From Herbiconiux moechotypicola (GTDB taxonomy: Bacteria > Actinomycetota > Actinomycetes > Actinomycetales > Microbacteriaceae), in NCBI RefSeq assembly GCF_024979255.1, contig NZ_JANLCN010000007.1:1-64000 (forward strand): 64,000 nt of DNA, in the 5' to 3' direction. The translations under genes and the position numbers were made by a program. Positions 50,859-60,008 of this stretch are shown here, piece after piece (the first letter of the stretch is position 1; every line of letters begins with the position of its first letter). The notes under the pieces are model-generated. The model was not told where the DNA came from and ran no database searches. It saw nothing but the letters and a program-made list of their open reading frames with translations.

Positions 50859-51710
50859 ATGATCGGGCGTAAGAAGGGCATCTACAAGACACCCGCCGAA
50901 CTGCGGCTGATGGTCGAGCCTGGACTCGTGACCTCCGCCTCGCTGGAGGCCGTGCGCGCCGCGATCCGCCCGGGCATCACGACGCTCGAGCTGGACCGCA
51001 TCGCGGACGAGGCGATCCGGGCGCGCGGGGGAGTGTCGAACTTCCAGATGGTGCCGGGCTACGCGCACACCGTGTGCACCTCGGTGAATGACGACATCGT
51101 GCATGGGATCCCCGGCGACCGGGTGCTGCAGCCCGGCGACATTGTGTCGATCGACAGCGGAGCCGACGTGGGCGGCTGGAACGGCGACTCCGCCATCACG
51201 ATCGTGCTCGACGACCCGTCTCGGCCGGAGCTTGTGGCCGAGCGACAGCTGCTCTCCGAGGTCACCGAGCAGGCGCTCTGGCACGGCATCGCCCGCCTCG
51301 CGAGCGCCCGGCACCTCAACGAGGTGGGGGAGGCGATCGAGGAGTTCGTGGAGTCGCACCCGTCGGTGGCATCGGGAGCCGTGTACGGCATCCTGACCGA
51401 CTACATCGGGCACGGCATCGGCCGCAGCATGCACGAAGAGCCGCCCGTGTTCAACTACCGGGTGCGCCAGCGGGGCCCCGAGGTGAAGCCCGGGCTCGTG
51501 GTGGCGATCGAGCCGATGATCACGGCCGGCACCACGGAGACCTACACCCGCGACGACGACTGGACCGTCGCCTCGGCCGACGGCAGCATGGCCTCCCACT
51601 GGGAGCACTCCGTCGCCGTGCACGCCGACGGCATCTGGGTGCTCACCTCCCCCGACGGCGGCGCCTCGGCCCTCGCCCCCCTCGGAATCACCCCCGTCCC
51701 CATCCCCTGA
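50859..51710 (+). CDS. map: Methionine aminopeptidase type I
   Basis: 283 residues; removes initiator Met. Metal ligands are seen in VSIDSGADVGGWNGDSAIT (two Asp), GHGIGRSMHE (His), AIEPMIT (Glu) and WEHSVAV (Glu). The substrate-site histidine is in GYAHTVCTS. ATG 50859 lies 13 nt after adk. It is the last gene of the S10-spc-secY run before the PTS island; no clear terminator separates it from the convergent mtlR. Confidence 0.97.
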   Translation: MIGRKKGIYKTPAELRLMVEPGLVTSASLEAVRAAIRPGITTLELDRIADEAIRARGGVSNFQMVPGYAHTVCTSVNDDIVHGIPGDRVLQPGDIVSIDSGADVGGWNGDSAITIVLDDPSRPELVAERQLLSEVTEQALWHGIARLASARHLNEVGEAIEEFVESHPSVASGAVYGILTDYIGHGIGRSMHEEPPVFNYRVRQRGPEVKPGLVVAIEPMITAGTTETYTRDDDWTVASADGSMASHWEHSVAVHADGIWVLTSPDGGASALAPLGITPVPIP

Positions 51711-51744
51711 CCCTGACGGCGACGTACCGCTGCCCGATCGCGGG

Positions 51745-53655
51745 TCAGGTGTCCATGATGTGGACGAGTTCGTCGATGAAGGAGGGGAAGTCGGTGGCGC
51801 GGCGCACGATGCGCTGCACGTCGTCGCGGTCGGAGAAGACTTCGACGAGCTGGTCGAACACCGACTGGAAGGCGCGGCGCCCGCCCTCGCTGAAGGCGAT
51901 GAGGGCGATCACGTTGACGCGGTTCTCGCCCCAAGCCATCGGCGTCTCGTTCACCACGATCGCGATGGCGGTGCGCGACGCGCTCATCGACATGGCGTGC
52001 GGCACCGCGATGGTGTCGGTGAACGCGGTCGACGACATCGCCTCACGCTCGATCGCACCCTCCACGTAGCTGGAGTCGATCACGCCGAGCGCCTCCATCG
52101 ACGCGCCGAGCGAGCGGATCATCGCCGCCTCCGATCCCGCGTGCAGATTGCGCCAGAACAGCCGCTCGTCGAAGTACTGCAGCAGCTGGTCCTTGATCTC
52201 CATGCGCCGCCGGTGCCGCCGCACCGTGGTGATCGCCCGGCGCACCGCCTCCACATCGGCGTCGGTGAGGAACGGCTGGATGACCACCACGTTGTCGCGC
52301 GCCGCCGGCACGGGGATGGTGGTGACGACGATGTCCGACGACAGCGCCGACCAGTCCACGTCGGCCCGCGTGATGACCACGTCGACCTGCAGCTCGCCAC
52401 CGAGCTCGGCCTCGAGCTTCTTGCGCAGCATGAGGTGCATGTCGTAGTACCCCGGGCACACGATCGCGCAGCTCACGCGCTCCTCGCGCAGGTTCTGCCG
52501 CTCCAGGTACGACCCCACGTGCAGCGCGATGTAGGCGATCTCGTCGTCGTTCACCGTGATGGCGTGCCGCCGCTGCACCTGGCTCGCGATGAACACCGCG
52601 AGCTCGTAGATCATGGGGTACGACCCCTTGATCGACCGCGTCATGGGGTTGCGCGAGTACGAGTTCTCCGCGGCACGCGCCACCAGGTTCCGGATGTGCA
52701 ACGACAGCCGCACGATGAAGTCCTCGTCGTCGAGGTCGACCAGGTACTCCTCGCTCGCCAGCGCGACGATGCGCCGCATGTCGGCCAGGTCGTCGGGGTC
52801 GAGGTAGCTGTCGGCGATGCTCTCGGCGCTCTCGTCGTGGCCGGGAGTGAGCACCCGCGTGGTGAGCAGCACCGAGAGGTACACCAGCTCGCGGCGCCCG
52901 AGGCCCGAGCCGAAGTGGGAGCGCACGAGCGCGTCGAGCTGATCGGCGATCGACCGGATGGTCTCCGAGAGCTCCGACTCGTCGGCGATGTCGATGGGCT
53001 GGTTCTTGGCCGCGCGGTCGACCGCGATCGCCAGGTGCAGCAGCACGTTGTTGATCGAGTACTCGTTGACGAAGTAGCCGTTGCCGTCGAGCATCGTGAG
53101 CAACGACGACTTGAACGCGGCGAGGTTCTTCGACGAGAACTCCCGCTGGATGTTCTCGAGGTCGAGGAAGCCCTGCGCGCTCTCGTCGCGGAAGATGCGG
53201 CTGAGCAGCCGCCGCCGGTTGAGCTCGCTGCCCTCGAGGGTCACGACCGAGCCTCGGCGCACGAGCGAGAGGCCCGCCTCCTCGACGAGAAGCTTCGCCT
53301 TGCGGAGGTCGGACTCGACGGTCGATTCGCTCACGTACAGCTCAGCGGCGATCTCGTACACGTCGATGCCCGTGGGGGAGTCGCCGAGCCGCCGGATGAC
53401 GTGGTGCACCCGCTCGCGGGGCGCATCCCGTGACCGCAGCCCGCCCACGAACGAGGCGTAGGCCTCGCGGTTGAGGCGGTAGCCGCTGGTGGAGGAGGCG
53501 ATGACGTCGAGCGGCTTCGCGGCCGACTTCACGCTCGTCACGTAGCTGCGCACGCTGCGGGTGGTGACGCCGAGCCGGTCCGCGAGTTCTCCGGCCGTCA
53601 CCCAATCGTCGGTCTCGGCCAGGAACTCCAGCAGTCTCTCGTGCTTCGCACTCAT
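51745..53655 (-). CDS. mtlR: MtlR-type PTS-regulated transcriptional activator
   Basis: About 636 residues. Order: HTH (LEFLAETDDWVTAGELADRL) and a second HTH-like region (YEIAAELYVSESTVESDLRK); two PRDs with regulatory histidines (VLLHLAIAVDRAAKN; YIALHVGSYLERQN); an EIIB(Gat/Lac)-like part with Cys in AIVCPGYYDMH; and a C-terminal EIIA-like domain with TIAVPHAMSMS. This is the architecture of MtlR/LicR activators, whose activity is set by PTS phosphorylation. ATG 53655 has TAGGCT 9 nt upstream (minus strand), so a very short leader. It is divergent from the EIIB-ptsH-ptsI genes and presumably activates mtlA-mtlF-mtlD. Confidence 0.9.
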   Translation of the reverse strand: MSAKHERLLEFLAETDDWVTAGELADRLGVTTRSVRSYVTSVKSAAKPLDVIASSTSGYRLNREAYASFVGGLRSRDAPRERVHHVIRRLGDSPTGIDVYEIAAELYVSESTVESDLRKAKLLVEEAGLSLVRRGSVVTLEGSELNRRRLLSRIFRDESAQGFLDLENIQREFSSKNLAAFKSSLLTMLDGNGYFVNEYSINNVLLHLAIAVDRAAKNQPIDIADESELSETIRSIADQLDALVRSHFGSGLGRRELVYLSVLLTTRVLTPGHDESAESIADSYLDPDDLADMRRIVALASEEYLVDLDDEDFIVRLSLHIRNLVARAAENSYSRNPMTRSIKGSYPMIYELAVFIASQVQRRHAITVNDDEIAYIALHVGSYLERQNLREERVSCAIVCPGYYDMHLMLRKKLEAELGGELQVDVVITRADVDWSALSSDIVVTTIPVPAARDNVVVIQPFLTDADVEAVRRAITTVRRHRRRMEIKDQLLQYFDERLFWRNLHAGSEAAMIRSLGASMEALGVIDSSYVEGAIEREAMSSTAFTDTIAVPHAMSMSASRTAIAIVVNETPMAWGENRVNVIALIAFSEGGRRAFQSVFDQLVEVFSDRDDVQRIVRRATDFPSFIDELVHIMDT

Positions 53656-53684
53656 TACCCCCACAGCCTAAACGCTGGCGGCGG

Positions 53685-53704
53685 CCTTCCGGGGGTGCGG
53701 AAGG
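53685..53704. promoter_or_regulatory. Inverted repeat in the mtlR/PTS divergent promoter
   Basis: CCTTCCG (53685-53691) and CGGAAGG (53698-53704) form a perfect 7-bp dyad with a 6-bp spacer, midway between divergent mtlR and the EIIB gene. It is an operator candidate for MtlR. A weak promoter (TGTGCA, 17 bp, TACAGA at 53744-53749) follows on the plus strand. Confidence 0.4.
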
Positions 53705-53775
53705 AAAGCTGCTGGATGCGTGTGCATGGTTGGCCGACGATGGTACAGATCGAAGCAGAACGCGAGGAGGCGTGT

Positions 53776-54123
53776 GTGGACAAGGTGCTCATCATCTGCG
53801 GTGCAGGAGCATCGAGCACGTTCCTCGCACTTCGGGTGCGCCGCGTCCTGCGGGCGCGCGGACTCGATCTGACCGTCGAGGCCGGCACGGTGCCGGACCT
53901 GGACGACCGGATCGGCGCCACCGACGTTCTGCTGGTCGGCCCCCACCTCGGAGAGCAGTTCGGCACCCTGCACGAACGCGCCGCCCGGGAGGGTGTCCCG
54001 GCCGCGCTCCTTCCCGACACGGCGTTCGGGCCGGAGGGCGCCGAGCAGACGGCCGACCTCGTGACCGGGCTGCTCGACGCACCGCGCGGCCCGCACCACA
54101 CGCTCAAGGCAGAGCAGATCTAA
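53776..54123 (+). CDS. Orphan PTS EIIB component, lactose/chitobiose-like
   Basis: 115 residues. The phosphorylated cysteine is in KVLIICGAGASST (Cys8), and LLVGPHLGEQFGTLHERAAR with GVPAALLPD matches the Lac/Chb EIIB fold rather than the mannitol EIIB at the end of MtlA. No EIIA or EIIC of that class is in the window. GTG start with GAGGAGG 6 nt upstream. It is first in an operon with ptsH (13-nt gap) and ptsI, which suggests a regulatory phospho-acceptor (for example towards MtlR) or an unlinked transporter partner. Confidence 0.78.
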   Translation: MDKVLIICGAGASSTFLALRVRRVLRARGLDLTVEAGTVPDLDDRIGATDVLLVGPHLGEQFGTLHERAAREGVPAALLPDTAFGPEGAEQTADLVTGLLDAPRGPHHTLKAEQI

Positions 54124-54136
54124 GGAGATAGCGACC

Positions 54137-54406
54137 ATGGCACAACGAACCGTCGAACTGGCGTCCGCCCACGGACTCCACGCGCGCCCCGCGACCCTCT
54201 TCACCCAAGCCGTCGCCAAGGCCGGTGTTCCCGTCACCATCGCCAAGGGCGAGGGCAAGGCCGTGAACGCCGCGAGCATCCTCGGTGTCATCTCCCTCGG
54301 CATCGAGCAGGGCGACACGGTCACGTTGGTCTCCGACGCCCCCTCGTCCGACGAGCTGCTCGACGAGCTCGCCACTCTCCTCGCCACCGACCTGGACGCC
54401 GAGTGA
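54137..54406 (+). CDS. ptsH: Phosphocarrier protein HPr
   Basis: 89 residues. The active-site histidine is in AHGLHARPA (His15) and the regulatory-serine region is VNAASILGVISLGI (Ser47). Relays phosphate from EI to EIIA proteins. The stop overlaps the ptsI start (TGATG). AAGGAGATAGCG precedes the ATG. Confidence 0.95.
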   Translation: MAQRTVELASAHGLHARPATLFTQAVAKAGVPVTIAKGEGKAVNAASILGVISLGIEQGDTVTLVSDAPSSDELLDELATLLATDLDAE

Positions 54407-56073
54407 TGGCCGCCGCGACCCACCTCTCCGGCACCGGCATCGGCCGGGGCATCGCCGTCGGCACCGTGCTCCGGATGCCCGACCCCCTCCCCGAGCCGGC
54501 CGACACCCCGAGCACGCTGAGTGCCGACGCCGAGAAAGAGCGCGCCCGCGCCTCCCTCGCCGCCACGGCCGCCATCATCCGTCACCGCGGCGAGCGGGCC
54601 GGCGGTTCCGCCAAGGACGTGCTCGAGGCCCAGGCCTTCATGGCCGAAGACCCCACGCTGATCGACGACATCGGCGTGCGCATCGACGGCGGCAAGACCG
54701 CTGAGCGCGCCGTGTTCGAAGCCTTCGCCTCCTTCCGCGACCTGCTCGTGAGCATGGGCGGCTACATGGGCGAGCGCGCCACCGACCTCGACGACGTGTC
54801 GCAGCGCGTGGTGGCCCACCTGCGCGGCGTGCCCGCACCCGGCGTGCCCGACCCCGAGCATCCCTTCATCCTCGTCGCTCGCGACCTCGCGCCGGCCGAC
54901 ACCGCCCTGCTCGACCTCGACAAGGTGCTCGCGCTCGTCACCAGCGACGGCGGACCCACCTCACACACCGCCATCCTCGCCCGCGAGAAGTCGATCGTGG
55001 CGATCGTGGGCGTGAAGGATGCGCTCACGCTGGCCGACGGCACCGAGGTCGTGGTCGACGCCGCCTCGGGCGCCGTGACGGTGAACCCGGATGCGGATGC
55101 GCGCGCCGCCGCCGAGGCCAAGGCTGCGGAGATCGCCGCGACCCGCGACGCCGCCACCGGCCCCGGACACCTCGCCGACGGCACCGCCGTGCCGCTGCTG
55201 GCGAACCTCGGCTCCGCCGACGGCGCCGAGGACGCGCTGGAGAAGGGGGCGGAGGGCGTGGGCCTGTTCCGCACCGAGTTCCTCTTCCTCGATGCCGCGA
55301 CCGCTCCCACCGTGGAGGAGCAGAAGGCGCAGTACGTGCGACTGCTGCAGGCCTTCGCCGGCAAGAAGGTGGTCGTGCGCGCCCTCGACGCCGGAGCCGA
55401 CAAGCCGCTGAGCTTCCTCAACGACGCCTCGGAGGAGAACCCCGCCCTGGGGCTCCGGGGCCTCCGCGCCCTGCGCGCCAACGAGCCGATCCTGCGAGAC
55501 CAGCTCACCGCCCTGGCGGCGGCCGACGCCGAGACCGAGGCCGACCTCTGGGTGATGGCCCCGATGGTCTCGACGGTCGAGGAGACCCGCTACTTCACGG
55601 CGCTCGCGCGCCAGCTCGGCCTCAAGACGGCCGGGGTGATGGTGGAGGTGCCCTCGTCGGCCCTGCTCGCCGACCGCATCCTGGTCGACGCCGACTTCGC
55701 CTCCATCGGCACCAACGACCTCACGCAGTACACCCTCGCCGCCGACCGCCTGCTCGGCTCGGTCGCCTCGTTCCAGGACCCGTGGCACCCCGCAGTGCTG
55801 AAGCTCGTGGGCGAGGTGGGCAAGGCCGGCCGTGCGTCGGGCAAGCCCGTGGGCATCTGCGGCGAGGCGGCGGCCGACCCGCTGCTCGCGGTCGTGCTCG
55901 TGGGCCTCGGCGCCACCACGCTCTCCATGTCGCCGTCTGCGCTCGCCGACGTGCGGGCCGAGCTCGGGCAGTACACGCTCGAGCAGGCCACCGCGTTCGC
56001 CGAGCTCGCGCTCACCGCGTCGAGCGCCGTCGAGGCCCGCGCCGCGGTCACCGCCGCTGCCGCGGCGAAGTGA
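54406..56073 (+). CDS. ptsI: PTS enzyme I (phosphoenolpyruvate-protein phosphotransferase)
   Basis: 555 residues, near the normal 570. The phospho-histidine is in GGPTSHTAILAR (His187). PEP-binding regions: GLFRTEFLFLD, RALDAGADKPL, MVSTVEETRYF, and GTNDLTQYTLAADR; the catalytic cysteine lies in GICGEAAADP. ATG 54406 lies in the ptsH stop (TGATG); a GTG one codon upstream is possible. mtlA follows after a 73-nt C-rich, structure-poor gap. Confidence 0.96.
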   Translation: MAAATHLSGTGIGRGIAVGTVLRMPDPLPEPADTPSTLSADAEKERARASLAATAAIIRHRGERAGGSAKDVLEAQAFMAEDPTLIDDIGVRIDGGKTAERAVFEAFASFRDLLVSMGGYMGERATDLDDVSQRVVAHLRGVPAPGVPDPEHPFILVARDLAPADTALLDLDKVLALVTSDGGPTSHTAILAREKSIVAIVGVKDALTLADGTEVVVDAASGAVTVNPDADARAAAEAKAAEIAATRDAATGPGHLADGTAVPLLANLGSADGAEDALEKGAEGVGLFRTEFLFLDAATAPTVEEQKAQYVRLLQAFAGKKVVVRALDAGADKPLSFLNDASEENPALGLRGLRALRANEPILRDQLTALAAADAETEADLWVMAPMVSTVEETRYFTALARQLGLKTAGVMVEVPSSALLADRILVDADFASIGTNDLTQYTLAADRLLGSVASFQDPWHPAVLKLVGEVGKAGRASGKPVGICGEAAADPLLAVVLVGLGATTLSMSPSALADVRAELGQYTLEQATAFAELALTASSAVEARAAVTAAAAAK

Positions 56074-56146
56074 GACCAGCACCACCCCGCACCCCCTACC
56101 TCGCACCACCCCTGAACACCATCACAGAAGAAACGGAGAAGCCGTC

Positions 56147-57739
56147 ATGACAACGACGTCACCCACCAAGCCGGGAGGGGCACGGGTTCGCGTTCAGCGA
56201 TTCGGTACCTTCCTCTCGGGCATGGTCATGCCCAACATCCCCGCGTTCATCGCCTGGGGCCTCATCACCAGCCTCTTCATCGCTACCGGCTGGCTGCCGA
56301 ACGGCATCCTCGGCGGCTTCGGCAACGCCGACCTGATCGGCTGGCAGGGCGCTGCGACCGCCCTCGCGCAGGCCGAGGACGGCACCACCTTCCCGCAGTA
56401 CGTGGGTCTGGTCGGGCCGATGATCACCTACCTGCTGCCCCTGCTCATCGCGAACACCGGTGGCCGCATGGTCTACGGCGCCCGCGGCGGCGTGGTCGGC
56501 ACCATCGCGACCATGGGTGTGATCGTCGGCGCCTCGGTGCCGATGTTCATCGGGGCCATGATCATGGGCCCGCTCGGCGCGTGGCTGATCAAGCAGGTCG
56601 ACAAGATCTGGGCCGGCAAGATCAAGGCCGGCTTCGAGATGCTGGTCGACAACTTCTCGGCGGGCATCCTGGCCGGCGCGCTCGCGATCGCCGGGTTCTT
56701 CGGCATCGCCCCGGTCATCCAGGCCCTCTCGGCCGCCCTCGAGGCCGCCGTGAACTGGCTGGTGACCCTGGGTCTCCTGCCGCTCGCGTCGATCTTCGTC
56801 GAGCCGGGCAAGGTGCTCTTCCTCAACAACGCCATCAACCACGGCGTGTTCACCCCGCTGGGCATCCAGCAGGTGGAGCAGACCGGCAAGTCGATCCTCT
56901 TCCTCATCGAGGCGAACCCCGGCCCCGGCCTCGGCATCCTGCTCGCCTTCGCGATCTTCGGCATCGGCCTGGCCAAGGCGAGCGCGCCCGGTGCGGCGAT
57001 CATCCAGTTCTTCGGCGGCATCCACGAGATCTACTTCCCGTACGTGCTGTCGAAGCCGCTCACCATCCTGGCCGCGATCGCCGGTGGCGCCACGGGCGTG
57101 CTGGTGAACGTGCTCTTCCAGACCGGCCTCCGCGCTCCGGCTTCGCCCGGCTCGATCATCGCGATCCTCGCCATGACCGCTCCCGACAGCTACGTGGGCG
57201 TCATCCTCTCGGTCATCCTCTCGGCGACCGTGTCGTTCCTCATCACCGCGGTCATCCTGCGGGCCAGCCGCAAGCGCGACCTGGAGAAGGGCGACGCCGC
57301 GGGCGACCTGTCGGCCGCCATCGCGCAGACCGAGGCGAACAAGGGCAAGGAGTCGAGCGTGCTCGGCAACCTGCGCGCCGAGGGCGTGCCGGCCGGCGAC
57401 GCCGAGGTGGTGGCCGAGGAGACCTCGCTGCTCACCGACACCCGTCCGATCAAGAACATCGTGTTCGCCTGCGACGCGGGGATGGGGTCGAGCGCCATGG
57501 GCGCATCGGTGCTCCGCAATAAGATCAAGAAGGCCGGCATCGACGGGGTGACCGTCGTGAACAAGGCGATCGCGAGCCTGGAGGACGACGTCGACCTCGT
57601 CATCACCCAGCGCGAGCTGACTCCGCGGGCGCAGCAGCGCACGCCGAGCGCCGAGCACGTGTCGGTGGACAACTTCATGAACAGCCCCCGCTACGACGAG
57701 GTCGTGGCCAAGCTGAAGGAACAGAGCGGCGCCGAGTAG
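56147..57739 (+). CDS. mtlA: PTS mannitol transporter EIICB
   Basis: 530 residues. An N-terminal membrane EIIC domain (to about 370) has FLSGMVMPNIPAFIAWGLIT, IANTGGRMVYGARGG, the substrate-site region NNAINHGVFTPLG, and EANPGPGLGILLAF; a C-terminal EIIB domain has the phospho-cysteine in FACDAGMGSSAMGAS (about residue 443). EIIA is a separate protein (mtlF), as in other Gram-positives. Transports and phosphorylates mannitol to mannitol 1-phosphate. ACGGAGAAG precedes the ATG. Confidence 0.96.
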   Translation: MTTTSPTKPGGARVRVQRFGTFLSGMVMPNIPAFIAWGLITSLFIATGWLPNGILGGFGNADLIGWQGAATALAQAEDGTTFPQYVGLVGPMITYLLPLLIANTGGRMVYGARGGVVGTIATMGVIVGASVPMFIGAMIMGPLGAWLIKQVDKIWAGKIKAGFEMLVDNFSAGILAGALAIAGFFGIAPVIQALSAALEAAVNWLVTLGLLPLASIFVEPGKVLFLNNAINHGVFTPLGIQQVEQTGKSILFLIEANPGPGLGILLAFAIFGIGLAKASAPGAAIIQFFGGIHEIYFPYVLSKPLTILAAIAGGATGVLVNVLFQTGLRAPASPGSIIAILAMTAPDSYVGVILSVILSATVSFLITAVILRASRKRDLEKGDAAGDLSAAIAQTEANKGKESSVLGNLRAEGVPAGDAEVVAEETSLLTDTRPIKNIVFACDAGMGSSAMGASVLRNKIKKAGIDGVTVVNKAIASLEDDVDLVITQRELTPRAQQRTPSAEHVSVDNFMNSPRYDEVVAKLKEQSGAE

Positions 57740-57764
57740 GCGTCGCGAGCAGAGGGAGAGGCCC

Positions 57765-58196
57765 ATGTCCGTTCTGGAACCGTCGCAGATCAACCTGTCG
57801 GGTGCCGCGAAGACGAAGGATGACGCGATCGCCGAGGCGGCCGCCATCCTCGTGGCCGCGGGTGCCGTCACCGGCGACTACCTCGAGTACATGCTGCAGC
57901 GCGAGGCGACGGTCTCGACGTACATGGGCAACTTCCTCGCCATCCCGCACGGCACGAACGAGGGCAAGGACACGATCCTCGCCTCCGCGCTCTCGTTCGT
58001 GCGGTACGACGAGGCGCTCGACTGGGGCGGCGAAGAGGTGCGCTTCGTGGTCGGCATCGCCGGCAAGGAGGGCGGGCACATGGAGATCCTCACGAAGATC
58101 GCCATCGTGTTCAGCGACGAGGACGAGGTGGCGAGGCTGCTCGCCGCCGGCAGCGCCGACGAGGTGCTCGAGATCCTCGGCGACATCAACGAGTAA
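57765..58196 (+). CDS. mtlF: PTS mannitol EIIA
   Basis: 143 residues. The phospho-histidine is in FLAIPHGTNEGKD (His62). The rest follows the mannitol/fructose EIIA fold (VRFVVGIAGKEGGHMEILTK). It lies 25 nt after mtlA and 18 nt before mtlD. Confidence 0.96.
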   Translation: MSVLEPSQINLSGAAKTKDDAIAEAAAILVAAGAVTGDYLEYMLQREATVSTYMGNFLAIPHGTNEGKDTILASALSFVRYDEALDWGGEEVRFVVGIAGKEGGHMEILTKIAIVFSDEDEVARLLAAGSADEVLEILGDINE

Positions 58197-58214
58197 GAGA
58201 ATCAGGGAGCACCC

Positions 58215-59366
58215 ATGAAGGCCGTCCACTTCGGCGCAGGCAACATCGGACGAGGGTTCGTGGGGCTCATCCTCCACGACGCCGGCTACGAGCTCGTCTT
58301 CGCCGACGTGAACGCGGGGCTGATCGACGCGCTCGCCGCCAGCACCTCCTACCAGGTGCACGCGGTCGGCGAGAACGCGTCGACCAGCACCGTGACGAAC
58401 TACCGCGCCCTGAACAGCGGCACCGACGAGGATGCGGTGGTCGCCGAGATCGCGACGGCCGACATCGTGACCACGGCGGTCGGCCCCACCATCCTGAAGT
58501 TCGTGGCGCCGGTGATCGCCCGCGCACTGGCCGCACGCGACGCCGCGCTCCCGCCCCTGGCGGTCATGGCGTGCGAGAACGCCATCAACGCCACCGACCT
58601 GCTGCGCGCTGAGGTGGTGAGCCGGCTCGACGGTGGCGAAGGGTCGCCGGCTCTCGACCGCGCCGTCTTCGCCAACACCGCGGTCGACCGCATCGTGCCG
58701 AACCAGGCTCCGGATGCGGGCCTCGACGTGACGGTGGAGGACTTCTTCGAGTGGGCGATCGAGGAGGGGCCGTTCGGCGCCGCCGTGCCGGTCATCCCCG
58801 ACGCGCACTTCGTGCCCGAGCTCGCGCCGTACATCGAGCGGAAGCTCTTCACCGTCAACACCGGCCACGCCACCACCGCTTACCACGGCTGGGTGGAGGG
58901 GGCGACGACGCTCGCCGACGCCCTCTCGATCCCCGAGGTGTTCGCCGAGGTGAAGGCGGTGCTCGAGGAGACCAAGGCGCTCCTGGTGGCCAAGCACGAG
59001 TTCGATCCGGCCACCCAGGAGGCGTACCTGGAGAAGAACCTGGTGCGCTTCGCCAATCCCTACCTCTCCGACACTCCTGAGCGTGTGGGCCGGCAGCCGC
59101 TGCGCAAGATCTCGCGCCACGAACGGTTCATCGGGCCCGCCGCCGAGCTCGCCGAGCGGGGGCTGCCCACGGAGGCGCTGTTGCGGGCGGTGCGCTCCGC
59201 CCTGCGCTTTGACGCGCCGAGCGACCCGCAGACCGCCGAGCTCGCCGAGAAGCTGTCGACCCTCCCACCCGAGGCCTTCGCCGAGGAGGTGTGCGGCATC
59301 GCCCCCGGGCATCCGCTCTTCGCCGCGCTGGTGGGCACTATACGATCGGTCGACGCGTTCCGCTGA
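58215..59366 (+). CDS. mtlD: Mannitol-1-phosphate 5-dehydrogenase
   Basis: 383 residues. NAD-binding [11 protein letters not shown] (7-17), then [13 protein letters not shown] and the long-chain polyol dehydrogenase core [20 protein letters not shown], where the catalytic Lys-Asn-His context is seen. Oxidises mannitol 1-phosphate to fructose 6-phosphate. Last gene of the PTS island; its TGA is directly followed by the infA -35 box. Confidence 0.96.
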   Translation: MKAVHFGAGNIGRGFVGLILHDAGYELVFADVNAGLIDALAASTSYQVHAVGENASTSTVTNYRALNSGTDEDAVVAEIATADIVTTAVGPTILKFVAPVIARALAARDAALPPLAVMACENAINATDLLRAEVVSRLDGGEGSPALDRAVFANTAVDRIVPNQAPDAGLDVTVEDFFEWAIEEGPFGAAVPVIPDAHFVPELAPYIERKLFTVNTGHATTAYHGWVEGATTLADALSIPEVFAEVKAVLEETKALLVAKHEFDPATQEAYLEKNLVRFANPYLSDTPERVGRQPLRKISRHERFIGPAAELAERGLPTEALLRAVRSALRFDAPSDPQTAELAEKLSTLPPEAFAEEVCGIAPGHPLFAALVGTIRSVDAFR

Positions 59367-59408
59367 TTGTCAAGCGGCGTTTCTTCGTGTAAGCTCGATC
59401 TTTGGTGT
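59367..59408 (+). promoter_or_regulatory. infA promoter with boxA-like start
   Basis: TTGTCA (59367-59372), 17 bp, TAAGCT (59390-59395). TCTTTGGTGT begins 9 bp after the start of the -10 (59399), exactly as in the rplM promoter. The -35 abuts the mtlD stop codon. Confidence 0.7.
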
Positions 59409-59476
59409 TTTCGGCCCATTTTGCATGAGCCGATCTCCGCATGACCAGCACATCCAATTTTAGTGACAGTGAGGCT

Positions 59477-59698
59477 ATGGCCAAGAAAGACGGTGTAATC
59501 GAGATCGAGGGCGCAGTCGTCGAAGCTCTCCCCAACGCGATGTTCCGCGTGGAGCTGACGAACGGCCACAAGGTTCTCGCCCACATCTCGGGCAAGATGC
59601 GCCAGCACTACATCCGCATCCTCCCCGAGGACCGCGTGATCGTGGAGCTGAGCCCCTACGACCTCACCCGTGGCCGGATCGTCTACCGCTACAAGTAG
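59477..59698 (+). CDS. infA: Translation initiation factor IF-1
   Basis: 73 residues, an OB-fold: [20 protein letters not shown], then [20 protein letters not shown] and [11 protein letters not shown]. It has its own promoter just after mtlD, so the PTS island does not need to read through. rpmJ follows after 69 nt. Confidence 0.97.
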   Translation: MAKKDGVIEIEGAVVEALPNAMFRVELTNGHKVLAHISGKMRQHYIRILPEDRVIVELSPYDLTRGRIVYRYK

Positions 59699-59767
59699 GA
59701 CGCTGCTGGAAAGTAACGGCCGAGCGGCACCCCGCACGGTACGAGGACAGCGAAGAAAGAAACGAAC

Positions 59768-59884
59768 ATGAAGGTCAACCCCAGCGTCAAGCCCATCTGC
59801 GAGCACTGCCGCGTCATCCGCCGCAACGGCCGCGTGATGGTCATCTGCAAGTCGAACCCGCGTCACAAGCAGCGCCAGGGCTAG
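59768..59884 (+). CDS. rpmJ: 50S ribosomal protein L36
   Basis: 38 residues: [20 protein letters not shown] and ending NPRHKQRQG. The zinc-binding set (Cys11, Cys14, Cys27, His33) is complete, so this is the C+ form. AAGAAAGAAACGAAC precedes the ATG. Confidence 0.97.
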   Translation: MKVNPSVKPICEHCRVIRRNGRVMVICKSNPRHKQRQG

Positions 59885-59898
59885 TCCCACCCATACAA

Positions 59899-59999
59899 CG
59901 GCAGTGCCAGAAGCGGCCCGGTGCGAACCGGGCCGTGGACACCCCCGGTAGGAGGCCGGGGCACAGGCACTGTCGCAGACCTCCACTCATCACCAGGAG
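59899..59999 (+). ncRNA. Three-way-junction RNA in the rpsM leader, possible switch
   Basis: P1: 59899-59908 with 59966-59975 (10 bp, one G-U). P2: 59914-59922 with 59927-59935 (9 bp, GCGA tetraloop). P3: 59943-59948 with 59956-59961 (6 bp) with loop TAGGAGG (59949-59955). The loop GGAGG is complementary to CCTCC at 59980-59984 (pseudoknot), while CTCC can instead pair with the rpsM Shine-Dalgarno GGAG (59996-59999). The position equals that of the S4-binding alpha-operon leader of E. coli, but I do not recognise this structure. Confidence 0.6.
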
Positions 60000-60008
60000 A
60001 TAGCCGCC

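Noticed and set aside
54406-56073. Fusion of HPr with EI
   Set aside because: The reading frames differ and each has its own start; the overlap is only TGATG coupling.
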